Source: Pleodorina starrii
Lineage: Eukaryota > Chlorophyta > Chlorophyceae > Chlamydomonadales > Volvocaceae
NCBI GenBank assembly: GCA_030267565.1
Contig: BRXU01000015.1
Coordinates: 1,487,001-1,551,000, forward strand
DNA length: 64,000 nucleotides
Reading direction: 5' to 3'
Both the position numbers and the translations under genes were made by a program. The notes below the pieces were generated by a model that saw only the letters and a list, made by a program, of their open reading frames with translations, made no database searches and was not told the DNA's origin. This document shows, one piece after another, positions 1 through 10,410 of this stretch. The stretch's first letter is position 1. Each line of letters starts with the position of its first letter.

Positions 1-3000
1 CAGCAAGGCTTACGATCTAATGTGGGAGCTCAAGGCCCTGTTCGACCCCTCCTACACGCTCAACCCGGGCGTCATCCTCAACCGCGACCCCGACGCGCAC
101 ATCAAGTTCCTCAAGCCCTCGCCCGCCGCCTCGCCCATCGTCAACCGGTGCATCGAGTGCGGCTTCTGCGAGTCCAACTGCCCCTCGCGCGACATCACGC
201 TGACGCCGCGCCAGCGCATCTCCGTGTACCGGGAGATGTACCGGCTGAAGCAGCTGGGGCCGGCGGCGGGCGAAGAGGAGAAGAAGCAGCTGGCGGCCAT
301 GACGAGCTCGTACGCGTACGACGGCGAGCAGACTTGCGCCGCCGACGGCATGTGCCAGGAGAAGTGCCCCGTCAAGATCAACACGGGGGACATGATCAAG
401 GTACGTCTGTACGTGGACTACGGCTGTTGCCGCACTCCAGCGGCGTGGCGTGGCGTGGCGGGCCATAGGCGTGCGCTTACACCTGGGCGTGTGCCCACGC
501 ACCGATCTGGGGGTGTGCGCTTGGCGCCTGACACGTGGCTGCTGTGACCCCGAGCCCAGGGCCGCCACGGTGCCCCTCCGCCCCTCCTCCTCCTCCTCCT
601 CCTCCTCCTCTGGCGCAACCCAGACCCCCTGCGTGCGCTCGTCGCTTAGTGGAGGGGAAGTTTGCAACGAGGATCAAAGTCAAGCGCCTTTCCTCGGCCG
701 TCAGCAATGCCAATACCACCCGTGTTTTCCCCCTTCCCTCATGCGACCTCCCGTATACACCTGCTGCTGTTTCCGCGTCACCCCCAGGCCATGCGCGCTG
801 AGCAGATGGAGGAGGCCAAGACCGCCAGCGGGAGCGCCATGTGGCTGGCCAAGAACTTTGGAATGATCAACGCCACCGTGCCGCGCTTCCTCAACATGGT
901 CAACATTGCGCACAGGTAGAATGAATGGCGACGTGCCGAGTAGTGCGTGGCCGCGCGTGTGTGTGAGCGTTCGTGCATGGGGCAAGGGCGCAAGAACAAC
1001 AGCCTGAGCGGGCGCGGAGTGAGTGCGGAAGGTTCTGGAGGGCGTTGCCGTAGCCTTCTTCCCACCTCTCCCCACCCTGCCCTCCTACTCCGTCCCTCCT
1101 CGCCCCACCCTTTCCCTGTCCGCAGCATCCTGGGCCCCAAGCCGCTGGAGTCCATCTCCCGGGCGCTCAACGCCGCCACCAACCACTTCGTGCCCGTGTG
1201 GAACCCCTACATGCCCAAGGGCGCAGCGCCGCTCAAGGGTAGGTACCCGTACCCGTAACGGCTCAGGTACAGGTAACGGGGGGCAACACTGCGAGTGGCA
1301 CGTCGTGCACACGAGCCAAGCCCGCCCGGCAGCCCCCCGGGGAGATGTCCCGAGAGGGTTGGCGGCCTCACAGTAAGTCCTAGGCTCCAGCGTGCACCCC
1401 TCTGCTCGCGCGCCCGTTCTCACATGGACTGCCGCCTCCTCGCCTCCTCCACGTCTCCTTTGTACCCATGCCTGCAGTGCCCGCTCCGGCGCCCGCCGCC
1501 GCCGTGTCGGGCGGCATCCCCCGCCGCGTGGTGTACATGCCCAGCTGCGTGACCCGCATGATGGGCCCCGCGGCTGGCGACAAGGAGACGGCGTCCGTGC
1601 ACGAGAAGATCATGAGCCTCTTCGCCAAGGCTGGCTACGAGGTACGGCGGCGGTAGGGCGGTGGTACGGCATCTTGGCTGTTGTCTTGGAGGTCTGGTCT
1701 TCTTCGCTTCGCGGTGTCGTGATGTGTAGCAACCTAGCCCTTCGTCGCGCGACAGCGGCGGTCCTGAGCCCTGCTGTATGAGTGTACTTGGTTTGGTCTG
1801 CCGGCGCAGGTGATCATTCCGGAGGGTGTCAACAGCCAATGCTGCGGCATGATGTTCAACAGGTGAGATCTGCGGCTGGGCAGCTCCAGGCTTGGGCGCT
1901 GGAGCGGGGGATGGGGAGAGAGGAGGACAAAAGGGAGTGACCCGGAGCAACGGCCCGGGGGGCGATGTGGGGATGGCCGGGTCGCGGCTCGGCTGTGGAC
2001 CCGAGATGGCGTGGACGGAGCGCGCCACCTAAGCTTCCGTGGGGCTGTGGTGGCGGAGCTGTCGCGACACGCGAGACTCGAGCCCGGCACCGAACAGAGG
2101 TCTGCGTGTATTAGGCCCCTCAAATATCAGAGCCCGCTCCCTGCTGTCGATTGGCGGCTCAGGTGTTATTGGCCTGGCCCTGTCGCTCGCGCCCACTTTG
2201 ACTCGCCCGGCCCGATGTCCTCCATTGTCCTGCTTAACATGGGGGGCCCGCCCTTGCTCCCTGCTCTGCAGCCGCGGTTTCAAGGACGCCGCCGCTGCCA
2301 AGGGCGCCGACCTGGAGGCCGCGTTGCTGAAGGCTTCGGACAACGGCAAGATCCCCATCGTGCTGGACACCTCGCCGTGCCTGGCGCAGGTCAAGAGCCA
2401 GATCTCGGAGCCGTCGCTGCGCTTCGCGCTGTACGAGCCGGTGGAGTTCATCAGGTGGGGCGAAAGGGGGCAGGAAAGGGCGGGGCGGGAAGGGAGCAGC
2501 CAAGAAGACGGGGCGGGAGGGAGGGAGGGAGGGCGCTGCCGGCCGGGACGAACACTTGGCCCTTCTTGGTCCTTCCTCGCCGGCGCTTTTCCTTCCTCGC
2601 CGGGCCGCCCGGCGGGACATGTCGGCATCTTCCATTCGATCCCGGCGGTGCCTCCTCTCCCCACGTCTCCTCTCCCCACCGCCTTCATTCCGCTTCCCGT
2701 TGCACGCTGTGAACCCCAACCCGCCGGTCTTTGAGTGTGTCTCGCCCACTTCCCCGTGGTTCTCATGCCCACCATGCGCCACTCCTCCGCCGACCGGACT
2801 CACTCAGCCCTCCTGCCCCGCCCCGCCCCTCGGCTCTGCCCTCAGGCACTTCCTGGTTGACAAGCTCGAGTGGCGCAAGGTCCGCGATCAGGTGGCTATC
2901 CACGTGCCCTGCTCCTCCAAGAAGATGGGCATCGAGGAGTCGTTCGCCAAGCTGGCGGGCCTGTGCGCGCAAGAGGTGGTGCCCAGCGGCGTGCCCTGCT

Positions 3001-3495
3001 GCGGCATGGCGGGCGACCGCGGCATGCGCTACCCCGAGCTGACCGGCTCCTCGCTGCAGCACCTCAACCTGCCCAAGAGCTGCACCGACGGCTACTCCAC
3101 CAGCAGGACGTGCGAGATGTCGCTGTCCAACCACTCGGGCATTAACTTCAGGTACGCAGGAGGGTGTGTGTTAGTGTGTGGTATACGGGACGGTGTATGG
3201 CATCCAGCGATCCGGGCGGGCGTGAATCTAAGTGTTTCCTGTCACGCGTTTCCTGTTTGCTGCGATTGTGTTGCGTTTTGTGTGTTGTGCGTTGGGTTGA
3301 TGGGACAGGCCCCGGTGTCACTCGTAACGTCGCTGACGCCGCGACGAGGCCGCCGGTGAGAACCCTGCCGGTGGCTTGTGCTGATCGGTTGTTCGACCCC
3401 CATCGCGCCCTCGTTCTTGCCGTATACTGCCGTACAGGGGCCTGGTCTACCTGGTCGATGAGGCAACGAGCCCCAAGAAGGCGGCCAGCGCATGA
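1..3495 (+). CDS. D-lactate / 2-hydroxy-acid dehydrogenase, FAD + 4Fe-4S type (3' part)
   Basis: C-terminal part of a flavin/iron-sulfur oxidoreductase that oxidises D-lactate or a similar 2-hydroxy acid; the FAD-binding half lies left of the window. The frame is open from base 2. Exons: 2-400, 788-915, 1126-1238, 1478-1641, 1810-1862, 2272-2454, 2846-3151, 3438-3495 (TGA 3493-3495); all phases agree. Exon 1 starts in the end of the FAD-oxidase C domain (FDPSYTLNPGVILN) and then carries two ferredoxin-like clusters, CIECGFCESNCP and CAADGMCQEKCP. Downstream are two cysteine-rich CCG domains, ending in QCCGMMF and PCCGMAGDRGM, each with an upstream SC or PCSS partner. This order matches single-chain FAD/Fe-S/CCG dehydrogenases, known in bacteria and in algal D-lactate metabolism. 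Substrate is inferred; D-2-hydroxyglutarate or glycolate are alternatives. Localisation cannot be judged without the N-terminus. Confidence 0.85.
583..610. repeat. (CTC)n microsatellite in intron 1 of the dehydrogenase gene
   Basis: About nine uninterrupted CTC/CCT triplets inside the first visible intron (401-787). Ordinary intronic simple repeat. Confidence 0.9.
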
Positions 3496-4466
3496 GGAGT
3501 AGGACCGGGGCGGCAGCAGAGGGCCGACCGCGCGTCCCTATTTTGAGCCAGCGACCGGGGCATAGCTAGTCGTGGGGGACATGTGCGGGTGGGCGCTGCG
3601 CGAGTCGCGAGATAGCTTATATGTTTCTTTGCTTGAACGCGTTTTTTGTATTACTTGGTTCTGGCTCCTCTGCTTTACTTTTTGGGCCGTACGCGCCGGC
3701 GATTTTGGCACTCGTTGCTTGTGGGGACGAGCTGCGTACCAGCGCTTGTTTGCGGAAGCGAGCGCAGGACGGTCGTCGCAAAGAGGGCCTCGTCCAAGCA
3801 GTGCTTGAGGGCCGGGGAACATGCTCCTAGCGTTCCAGCGCCCCACCGAAGGCTTCGCGTGTGCAGGCGGGGGTCGGTGCCGAAGCCGCAGTCAGTCTGT
3901 TGTTTGGGTCTCACGGCGGCGTGAAACGCTGGGCGGAAGATATAGGTGGAAAACAACCGGCTGAGACCCTGAGTCTTCCTCTGCTTGGAGGCTGTCTTTC
4001 GGCGGCACCGTGACGGCAGCAGGCGACCGAACAAAAATCTATTTGAGTGGCAGCAGATGCAGCAGTGTCCGTTGTGTGTGTATGTGTGTGGTTTCAGAGC
4101 TTCGGCGTTTCAGAACGACAGTACGGCGTCTAGGTCAGTGAGCAAGGGTTTGCTCGTTAAAAGGGGCGGAGCTTCCTTTTACACGGCTCCCCGGGGCTGT
4201 ATGGCGCACGCTGTGCGAGAAATCGTGCATCAAGCACTTCGGGGGGCTGCCCGCTCAATTATCCGGGCGTTGGAAACCTCCTAATCAGTTTTATCCGTTT
4301 GGACTGTGGGTAGTGGGGCGCTGCTGCTACTCGCGGTCGGGTTGCGGGGCGCCCAACAGGGCCCGCACACGGGCTCTGGTCCGTAGGGCCCTCGGGTCCC
4401 CGGGCCGACCCGCTTGCGATTTTGGCTGTCTGTTCGTGTTGCAATGTCCCCACGGTTTGTGGTGTG

Positions 4467-4471
4467 TGTAA
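4467..4471 (+). terminator. TGTAA poly(A) signal for the dehydrogenase gene
   Basis: First TGTAA on the + strand after the stop at 3495, giving a 3' UTR of about 980 bases. TGTAA is the standard nuclear poly(A) signal in Chlamydomonas and relatives. Confidence 0.6.
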
Positions 4472-4485
4472 CGCGAATGTCTGGT

Positions 4486-5740
4486 TTGCGAGCAGTGGCG
4501 GGAGAGGTGATTGTTGCTTATGCGTCCTTTCATTGCTTTTGTGCGGCGTTTGTGTGACGTTTGGAATGCTCCGCAGTGTCAAAACAGTCGCTCGCCCTGG
4601 GTGTTGCGGGGACACAAAGGGGCAGGGCGGCTGGAGAGGAGTTGCAGGCGACGCGACCCCTGTAGTGGGTCGGCAACGCTGGGCGAGGTGGCGATGGTGG
4701 GAGCAGCGACTGACTACAGGTACCATCTACCGAGGCAAGCAAGGATTCGGGCAGGGTCCTTTCGCGCGTGGTGCTGTTTGCGAAGGTGGAGGCGACAGCG
4801 GCGCTGGGGCTCGGTCTGTTGCGAGCCTTTGGGGGCGTGGTGCAAGTGTTCTACTTGTTCCGCCGGGCATCGAGCTGAACTAATGAGCTGGACTGAGATA
4901 TCCGGGGCCCGGGTTGTCCCAACGGATTGCTTACAGTCGGCGGCGGTAGCGTGTTTGCCACATTGCCCCCGCCTCTGGGTTGATAGACCAGGCCTGGTCA
5001 GTGTTTTTGGAAGGACCACCTGTGTTTTTAGGAATTGGCTGGATCCTTAGCGGCGAATTTCCGTCGGTCCACATGATCTCGCAACAACGTCTGGCGGCGT
5101 GAGCTTCAACCGCAGATGCCGTGGATGCGGACACAGCAGAACACGTCGAGCTCCAGCCTACTGAGTCCGTGGTAAACCTGTTCATACTAACCTTCTACTT
5201 CAGAACGGTCTTGCATGGGAAACTTCACGGGGTTTCGCTTACAGCATGGTACTTGAACGGACGTCTGCACCAGGCTCGAGGGGGCCTCGGCAGACCGAAA
5301 GTGAACTTTTGGTTGGAACCGAAGGTTCTAACCGCCCATGCTGTCCGAGCGTTGCATACTAGTGCGCTGGCGGGGTTCGAGAGCTACAAGTGGAGGACGT
5401 GCAGGATCAGACTTGCCAGGACCAAAACACCTTGAATCATGGCGTCTGACAGTTAAGCTGATCGTACGTGGCGGCGGTTGGTACGATGTTTCGGGGTTTT
5501 CCGGAAGCATTACTGCATGCGTTACACATGCGAAGCTCCCACTGTAGCACACACATAGTAGCAATTATTGAAACTTCTTGCCGTCTACATTTGAAGCAGA
5601 TCAAACTTGTCGTGGTGGTACACAAATTTACAAGCGATTGCGATAGACAACACGCACTGCTTATTGTTGTTTTGTGCTTATCAAAAGTTTGCCTTTGCGT
5701 TCTGTGATGCGCGATCCGTAGTCAACTTCCGGCGCTGACC
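4486..5740. other. Intergenic region upstream of the RRM gene
   Basis: Follows the probable 3' end of the dehydrogenase transcript and ends at the ATG of the RRM gene. The last 300 bases are visibly less GC-rich than the surroundings, as expected for promoter and 5' UTR. No gene, RNA or repeat recognised; the short frames on both strands show no domain. Confidence 0.5.
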
Positions 5741-6533
5741 ATGGCAGCCACGACCCTAGTTGCTGTTGGCGGCAAGGGAACAAATCCCAAAACTACGTTG
5801 TACGTCGGCGGCTTGGAGGAAAGCGTGAACGAAGCAACACTGCACGCAGCCTTTCTGCCGTTTGGTGAAATTAAGGAAGTTAATATTCCCCTAGATCATG
5901 CGACTGGAACTCATCGAGGCTTTGGTTTTGTGGAGTATGAGGAGAAGGAAGACGCTGCTGCCGCGATCGACAACATGCACAACGCGGAACTCTTTGGGCG
6001 CGTGCTGAAGGTCAATTATGCCCAGCCTATGAAGATCAAGGGTGGAGACAAGGGGTGGAGTCACCTGCCGGTCTGGGCAGACACGGATCGCTATATCGAG
6101 GAGCTGGACGCGGAGGTGGGAACGCTCCGGGGTTACCCGTATGGCTCGTGCGGCCGGGGCGGGTGCGGCATCCTAAACGACAACTGCTACTCGGGATTAG
6201 CCGCTCCAAGTGGTTGTTCGGAGCCTCATTAATCAAGGCGGAGATGACTTTGCGAAGAGCCCTTGGTCCGGGGCCGGCGGCACGTCCCGGAGCAAGGGAA
6301 GCTCCGCGGGCCGGGGCATAGCCTGGGTTTGCTTGCAGGTGACATCCCACGTCCATGGTTCCCATAGCAGAACGCAGCACCCGCTCTTACAGTCACACCC
6401 TGTGCGCCAACACGATTTGCAGAATGAGCTCGACGAGTACGAAAAGGAGCAGCGGAAGCAGCAGGCGAAGGAGGGCGCCGCCAATGCCGCCGCCGACGGT
6501 GCGGAGCAACCGGCGGCACCGGCGTCGTCCTAG
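5741..6533 (+). CDS. RRM protein, cyclophilin-33-like N-terminal type without PPIase domain
   Basis: Small RNA-binding protein of about 161 residues. Exon 1 (5741-6115) encodes one complete RRM: RNP2 LYVGGL at residues 20-25 and RNP1 RGFGFVEY at 59-66, followed by [11 protein letters not shown]. That tail is typical of the RRM of cyclophilin 33 (PPIE) and of the short plant proteins sharing this RRM. Exon 2 (6423-6533, TAG) adds a charged Glu/Lys/Gln helix and an Ala-rich tail, not a cyclophilin fold. The intron starts with GTGGGA at 6116; both sides are phase 0. An alternative acceptor at 6338 is also in frame and would insert 28 residues. Family role (spliceosome or mRNA binding, nuclear) is from homology only. 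No TGTAA was found within 2 kb downstream. Confidence 0.85.
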
Positions 6534-7598
6534 GAGACGGCGGGGACGGGAGCCTGGGCAGTGGGGCGCCCGTGCGCTGCTCTACAGTCGGGGCTTGAGC
6601 GGACCGCACAGCCGGCGTGTGTGCAAGCTGGGGTGAAGGGTGGAGGCGGCAGTTCCTGCCTCCTTGGTTTCGCATATGTGTTATCAGCTTGCTGTTCAGA
6701 GCTTCAGCTGGTGAGAAGGGCTCCCATGCGACAGTCCATGCCATGCTCGAGCACAGGCAGCGGCACCATCACGGAGTAGGGCCGCGGCTGGCAGGATGGG
6801 GACGGGCGCGGCTGGGGGCTTGGCCGTATCGACACGCGTTCAAATTGTTGCCGGGGACACCTGAGCTTTTGGCACGCAGGCAGGCGGCAGCGGGCTGGGG
6901 GTGTTGAGAGGGGAACTTCCAAGAGTGTTGTCCCGTTACATGGCTCAAGAGCTCCCCCTTACAATGAAAGGACCCCTCCCGCACCCCGTGGCGCCCTTCC
7001 ATGGCTGTCAGCCGACGGTGTGGCCCCCCAAAGCCGCCTCATTTGGCCGCCGGCCCAAATGCATGTGTGGGCCTCCTGCGCGATTTACTGCTTTCTGGCC
7101 CGGCTGAACCGGTGGCGTTCGCGCGCTCTGCATTTGTCCTCCGCTGCGGGCGCTGCGGGGCCCAAAGGTGGTCCTGTTGCTCCAGGTGGAGGTGAGGAGC
7201 CGATGAGTGTGTTGAAAGCCCGCAGTGACCCGCGGGACGGCTCGGGAACAACATCGCGAGGGTTTCCTGGAGCGGAACCGCCATTGCCGGAAGCCCTCCA
7301 CGCTGTCTGCGCCTTTGTGCTGGGGCGGATCTCCCGCCGTAACGCTTGTAGACGTGGTGGTTGGTCGGGCGACGCCGGTTGGCCACAGGCAGGGGCAGCG
7401 CAGGCCTGTCCGGCCGACAGAGGTGATGGACTTGGGTAGTTGCAGTCTCAGCGAGACGTGGTGGATGGCAGCGTGGCGCAGCCCCTGCGCTGCTTTGTGC
7501 GCGGCAATGCTTTGTATGTTCAGTGCTGCGCGCCCCACAGCACGCACCCATCGGCGGAAACCCGTCGATGACGCGGCGATTATTCGACCCTGTTCCAA

Positions 7599-7603
7599 TT
7601 ACA
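7599..7603 (-). terminator. TGTAA poly(A) signal, candidate for the HAD gene
   Basis: First TGTAA on the minus strand below the HAD stop at 9253, implying a long 3' UTR of about 1.65 kb. The distance makes the assignment weak. Confidence 0.35.
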
Positions 7604-8880
7604 TTGGCCGACTCTTCGGCCGGGGCAGCTTGCGATTCTTACGTGGACCCCGCACGAGTCGAGTGCTTCAGCATAACACGGTGGACCCTATTGCTCCCAC
7701 TGAATGCCCAGCTGTTCGGGCCGCACGACCACGCCTCACCCAACGCCAAAATGAAATGCATAAAATGAGGACCTCGTCGCAGCACACTGAAGGGTTTACC
7801 ATTACCGTAAAACACCGACCGCCCCCAACTTGCTTCAGGATGTGCGCGCATGAACGCTGGGCGACACCGGCGGTCGTAAGCGCGGGACGTGGCGGCAGAA
7901 CGTGTCTTGGAAGCGCCAAGACCCGGTGGGGTCACAACAAGGCCGCAGCCGCGATGGGCGTCATTCGCATGGGAGCCCGCCACGAGCACCCTTCCGCCGC
8001 CCAAACCCACATGCGCGGGTGCGTGTCGCTTCAGGCCCCAGGCCGCCGTCATAGCCCCACACCCTCGCCACACCCATCTGGACCCAACACAATGGCAGCC
8101 CGTGTCTGCCACCGCCCCTCCGCCACCCGGCAACACCCGGGATCACCCAAAGCTCCGAAGTCTCCCCCGGGGTATCACCAATTCACCATGTTCAAGGCTT
8201 AGGGTATGCATGCCGTGTATTCAGGCCTTGACATAAAACCGCTCTGCCGAATTCCTATCGGTTTGTACTGTTGTGCACACTCACATTTTGCTTTTGCACG
8301 GAGCGTGGTACGAAACAAGCAGTCGAACGCGCCCACTGTCGCCTTGGATCGCCAGCTGCAGCCAGATCAACCCCCGCGCCTCAAACCCGCACTTGGGTCT
8401 CTCCGGCCGCGTCCTCCCGAGCTGTATGCATTCGCCCCGCACCGTTCCTACCACCCCACCCCGCAGCCGCGGATCCCCTGCCTGCGGACTACGGTACTTG
8501 CCCAAAGGCGACCATGGGAACAACCGTGGGCTCCAAGCCGATGGGAACAACCGTGCCGCGACGCATTGCGCTCTTCCCCCTCGACCGGCACCAGTACCCG
8601 TACTGCCGTACAAGTTGGGGCTCCAGCCGGGCCTCCCGTCTGCACCACAGGCCCTCGGCCCAACGCAGCCAGCCAGCATTCCAAGGAACCGCTGACTGCA
8701 GCACCCTCAGGGACAGGCGCTGCCACGCAGGCTTGAGCTGGCCGTCTACTGCTTGCCGCTGCCGCTACCGTTACCGTTGGCCAGCAGGGCCTTCAACCGC
8801 GACCAGGTGGCCAGACCGGGGCCGAATCCGTCGAACTTGACGCGAGCCGCCGGGAAGGTCCCCTGCGACCAGATGATGGG

Positions 8881-8888
8881 TATAAAAG
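8881..8888 (+). promoter_or_regulatory. TATA-box-like TATAAAAG
   Basis: A good match to a TATA box in otherwise GC-rich sequence, oriented to fire rightward, antisense to the HAD 3' end. No recognisable coding exon follows, so it may be chance or mark a non-coding transcript. Confidence 0.25.
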
Positions 8889-9252
8889 CACCGAGTCACC
8901 GGGAATCCGGCACAGCACAGGAATAACGGAGACCACCTCGGCACGGCACGGCGCCGTGACGTGACGTGACGAAGGCAAAGGAAAGGGCAAAACGGGTTCG
9001 CGACGGAAAGACGACCTCGGCGACGCAGGGGGCCGGCAGCCACTCTTTCAGTCTCCCCACTTACCTGTGTGGCAAATTTGCGGGGCACAGCCACGGGGTA
9101 CAGCCCGGCACCGGCAGCAGCCTGCAGCGTCCAGGGAGGGGTACAGGAGAACGGTCCCGGGAGGCGCTTTGTTGAGTTAGGCGAGCGGAGCGAAGCCATG
9201 ACGGGCGACGGGCAGAGGGTTGGGGAGGGGGGCTGTGTCAGCGCCCCGCTCC

Positions 9253-10378
9253 TCAGCCCGCATAGGCTGCCACGGCCTCGGCTCCCCACAGCAGCAGCAG
9301 GCGCACGCCATCCGCCATGTCGAGTGTGGACGCGTGTGCCGCTTCGGCCAGTTGGACCTCGAGCCAAATCTAAAATGGCGCACAGGCGACCGCGCTTCAG
9401 TACACAGCAACAGCTAGCCAGCCAGCCGTGAGCTCGCAAACGCTTCCCTCACAAACCCGCGTCACGCGGCCCCTCGCGCCCCATGCCCGTCAGCCGGCTC
9501 TCGGAATCTTGGCCCCGGCCTTCAATCCCCCCGCCCGCCTTTTCTGCGGCTCTCCGTGTCTACCCCGCCCACCAGCCGCCCACCCACCAGCCGCCCGCGG
9601 CCCGCCTGACCTGCAGCGCTGAGTTGCTGGCCGCCACCGCAATCGTGTTGGCCGCTGGAGTGCCGGTCGTGGCCACCAGTGCCCCCACGAACTCCGGACT
9701 GATCCGCTGCTGCGCCCCTCCCGCCGCCATGAGGGAGGGGTCCAGACCCAGGCCCAGCCGCTGCCCTCCCTGGCTCCCACCACCGCCACCGCCCTCCTTG
9801 CCCTTGTCCTTGCCATGAGCCTCGCCCTCTTGGTTCTGGTCCTGTCGCCCAACGGAGCGCCGAGAGGTCAGTCAGCGCGGGCGACATGCGGGGACCGCAC
9901 ACGGGGTCACCCCCACACCAACCCGGGATCCAGGATCCGCCGCTGAGGTACGGAGCTCCCGGAAAGGGCGAGGTGGAGAAAGTGGTGTTGGGACTTGGGA
10001 GGAAGTCTAGGTCCAGGTGCCGGTGTACAGGGGCCGTGGCCCAGGCAGTGAGATGCAATCTTTACACTTTGTTCGCGCTCCCGGCTGTAGCTCACCTCCC
10101 ACCAGGTGCAAGCGTACCTAGCTCCTCACGGGCTCCCGGTCACACACCCAGCTCTTCGGCGATTCGACATGTCCCGATCATGCCCCCGCCCTGCCCAATT
10201 ACCCAGCCACCCGGCGCCTACCTTCCATCGGCATATGAGCTGCATGGCTGCCCGCTGCTTCAGGTCTCCCGCCGCCGCCGAAAGCATCTGGGACAGCATG
10301 GGAGTGGGCGCATCGTCCCCTGCACCAAAGGGGGAGCAAGCCCTCCGTGATCGCATCCCCCTCGCTCTGTGACGGACC

Positions 10379-10410
<32 letters not shown>

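Larger units (their letters stand above)
6534..9252. other. No confident gene; 3' UTRs and unassigned sequence
   Basis: Lies between two convergent genes. It should contain the 3' UTR of the RRM gene (+) and of the HAD gene (-). Minus-strand TGTAA signals occur at 7603-7599, 6963-6959 and 6940-6936. A + strand frame of 325 codons (7225-8202) is open, but its translation is Arg/His/Pro-rich with no domain and looks like chance openness in GC-rich DNA. I see no RNA gene. Confidence 0.5.

Noticed and set aside
401..547. Continuation of the dehydrogenase frame beyond base 400
   Set aside because: It crosses a clear GTACGT donor and loses similarity; the next conserved exon begins at 788.
7225..8202. 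325-codon + strand frame
   Set aside because: No recognisable domain, Arg/His/Pro-rich, no splice partners, and placed where two convergent 3' UTRs are expected.
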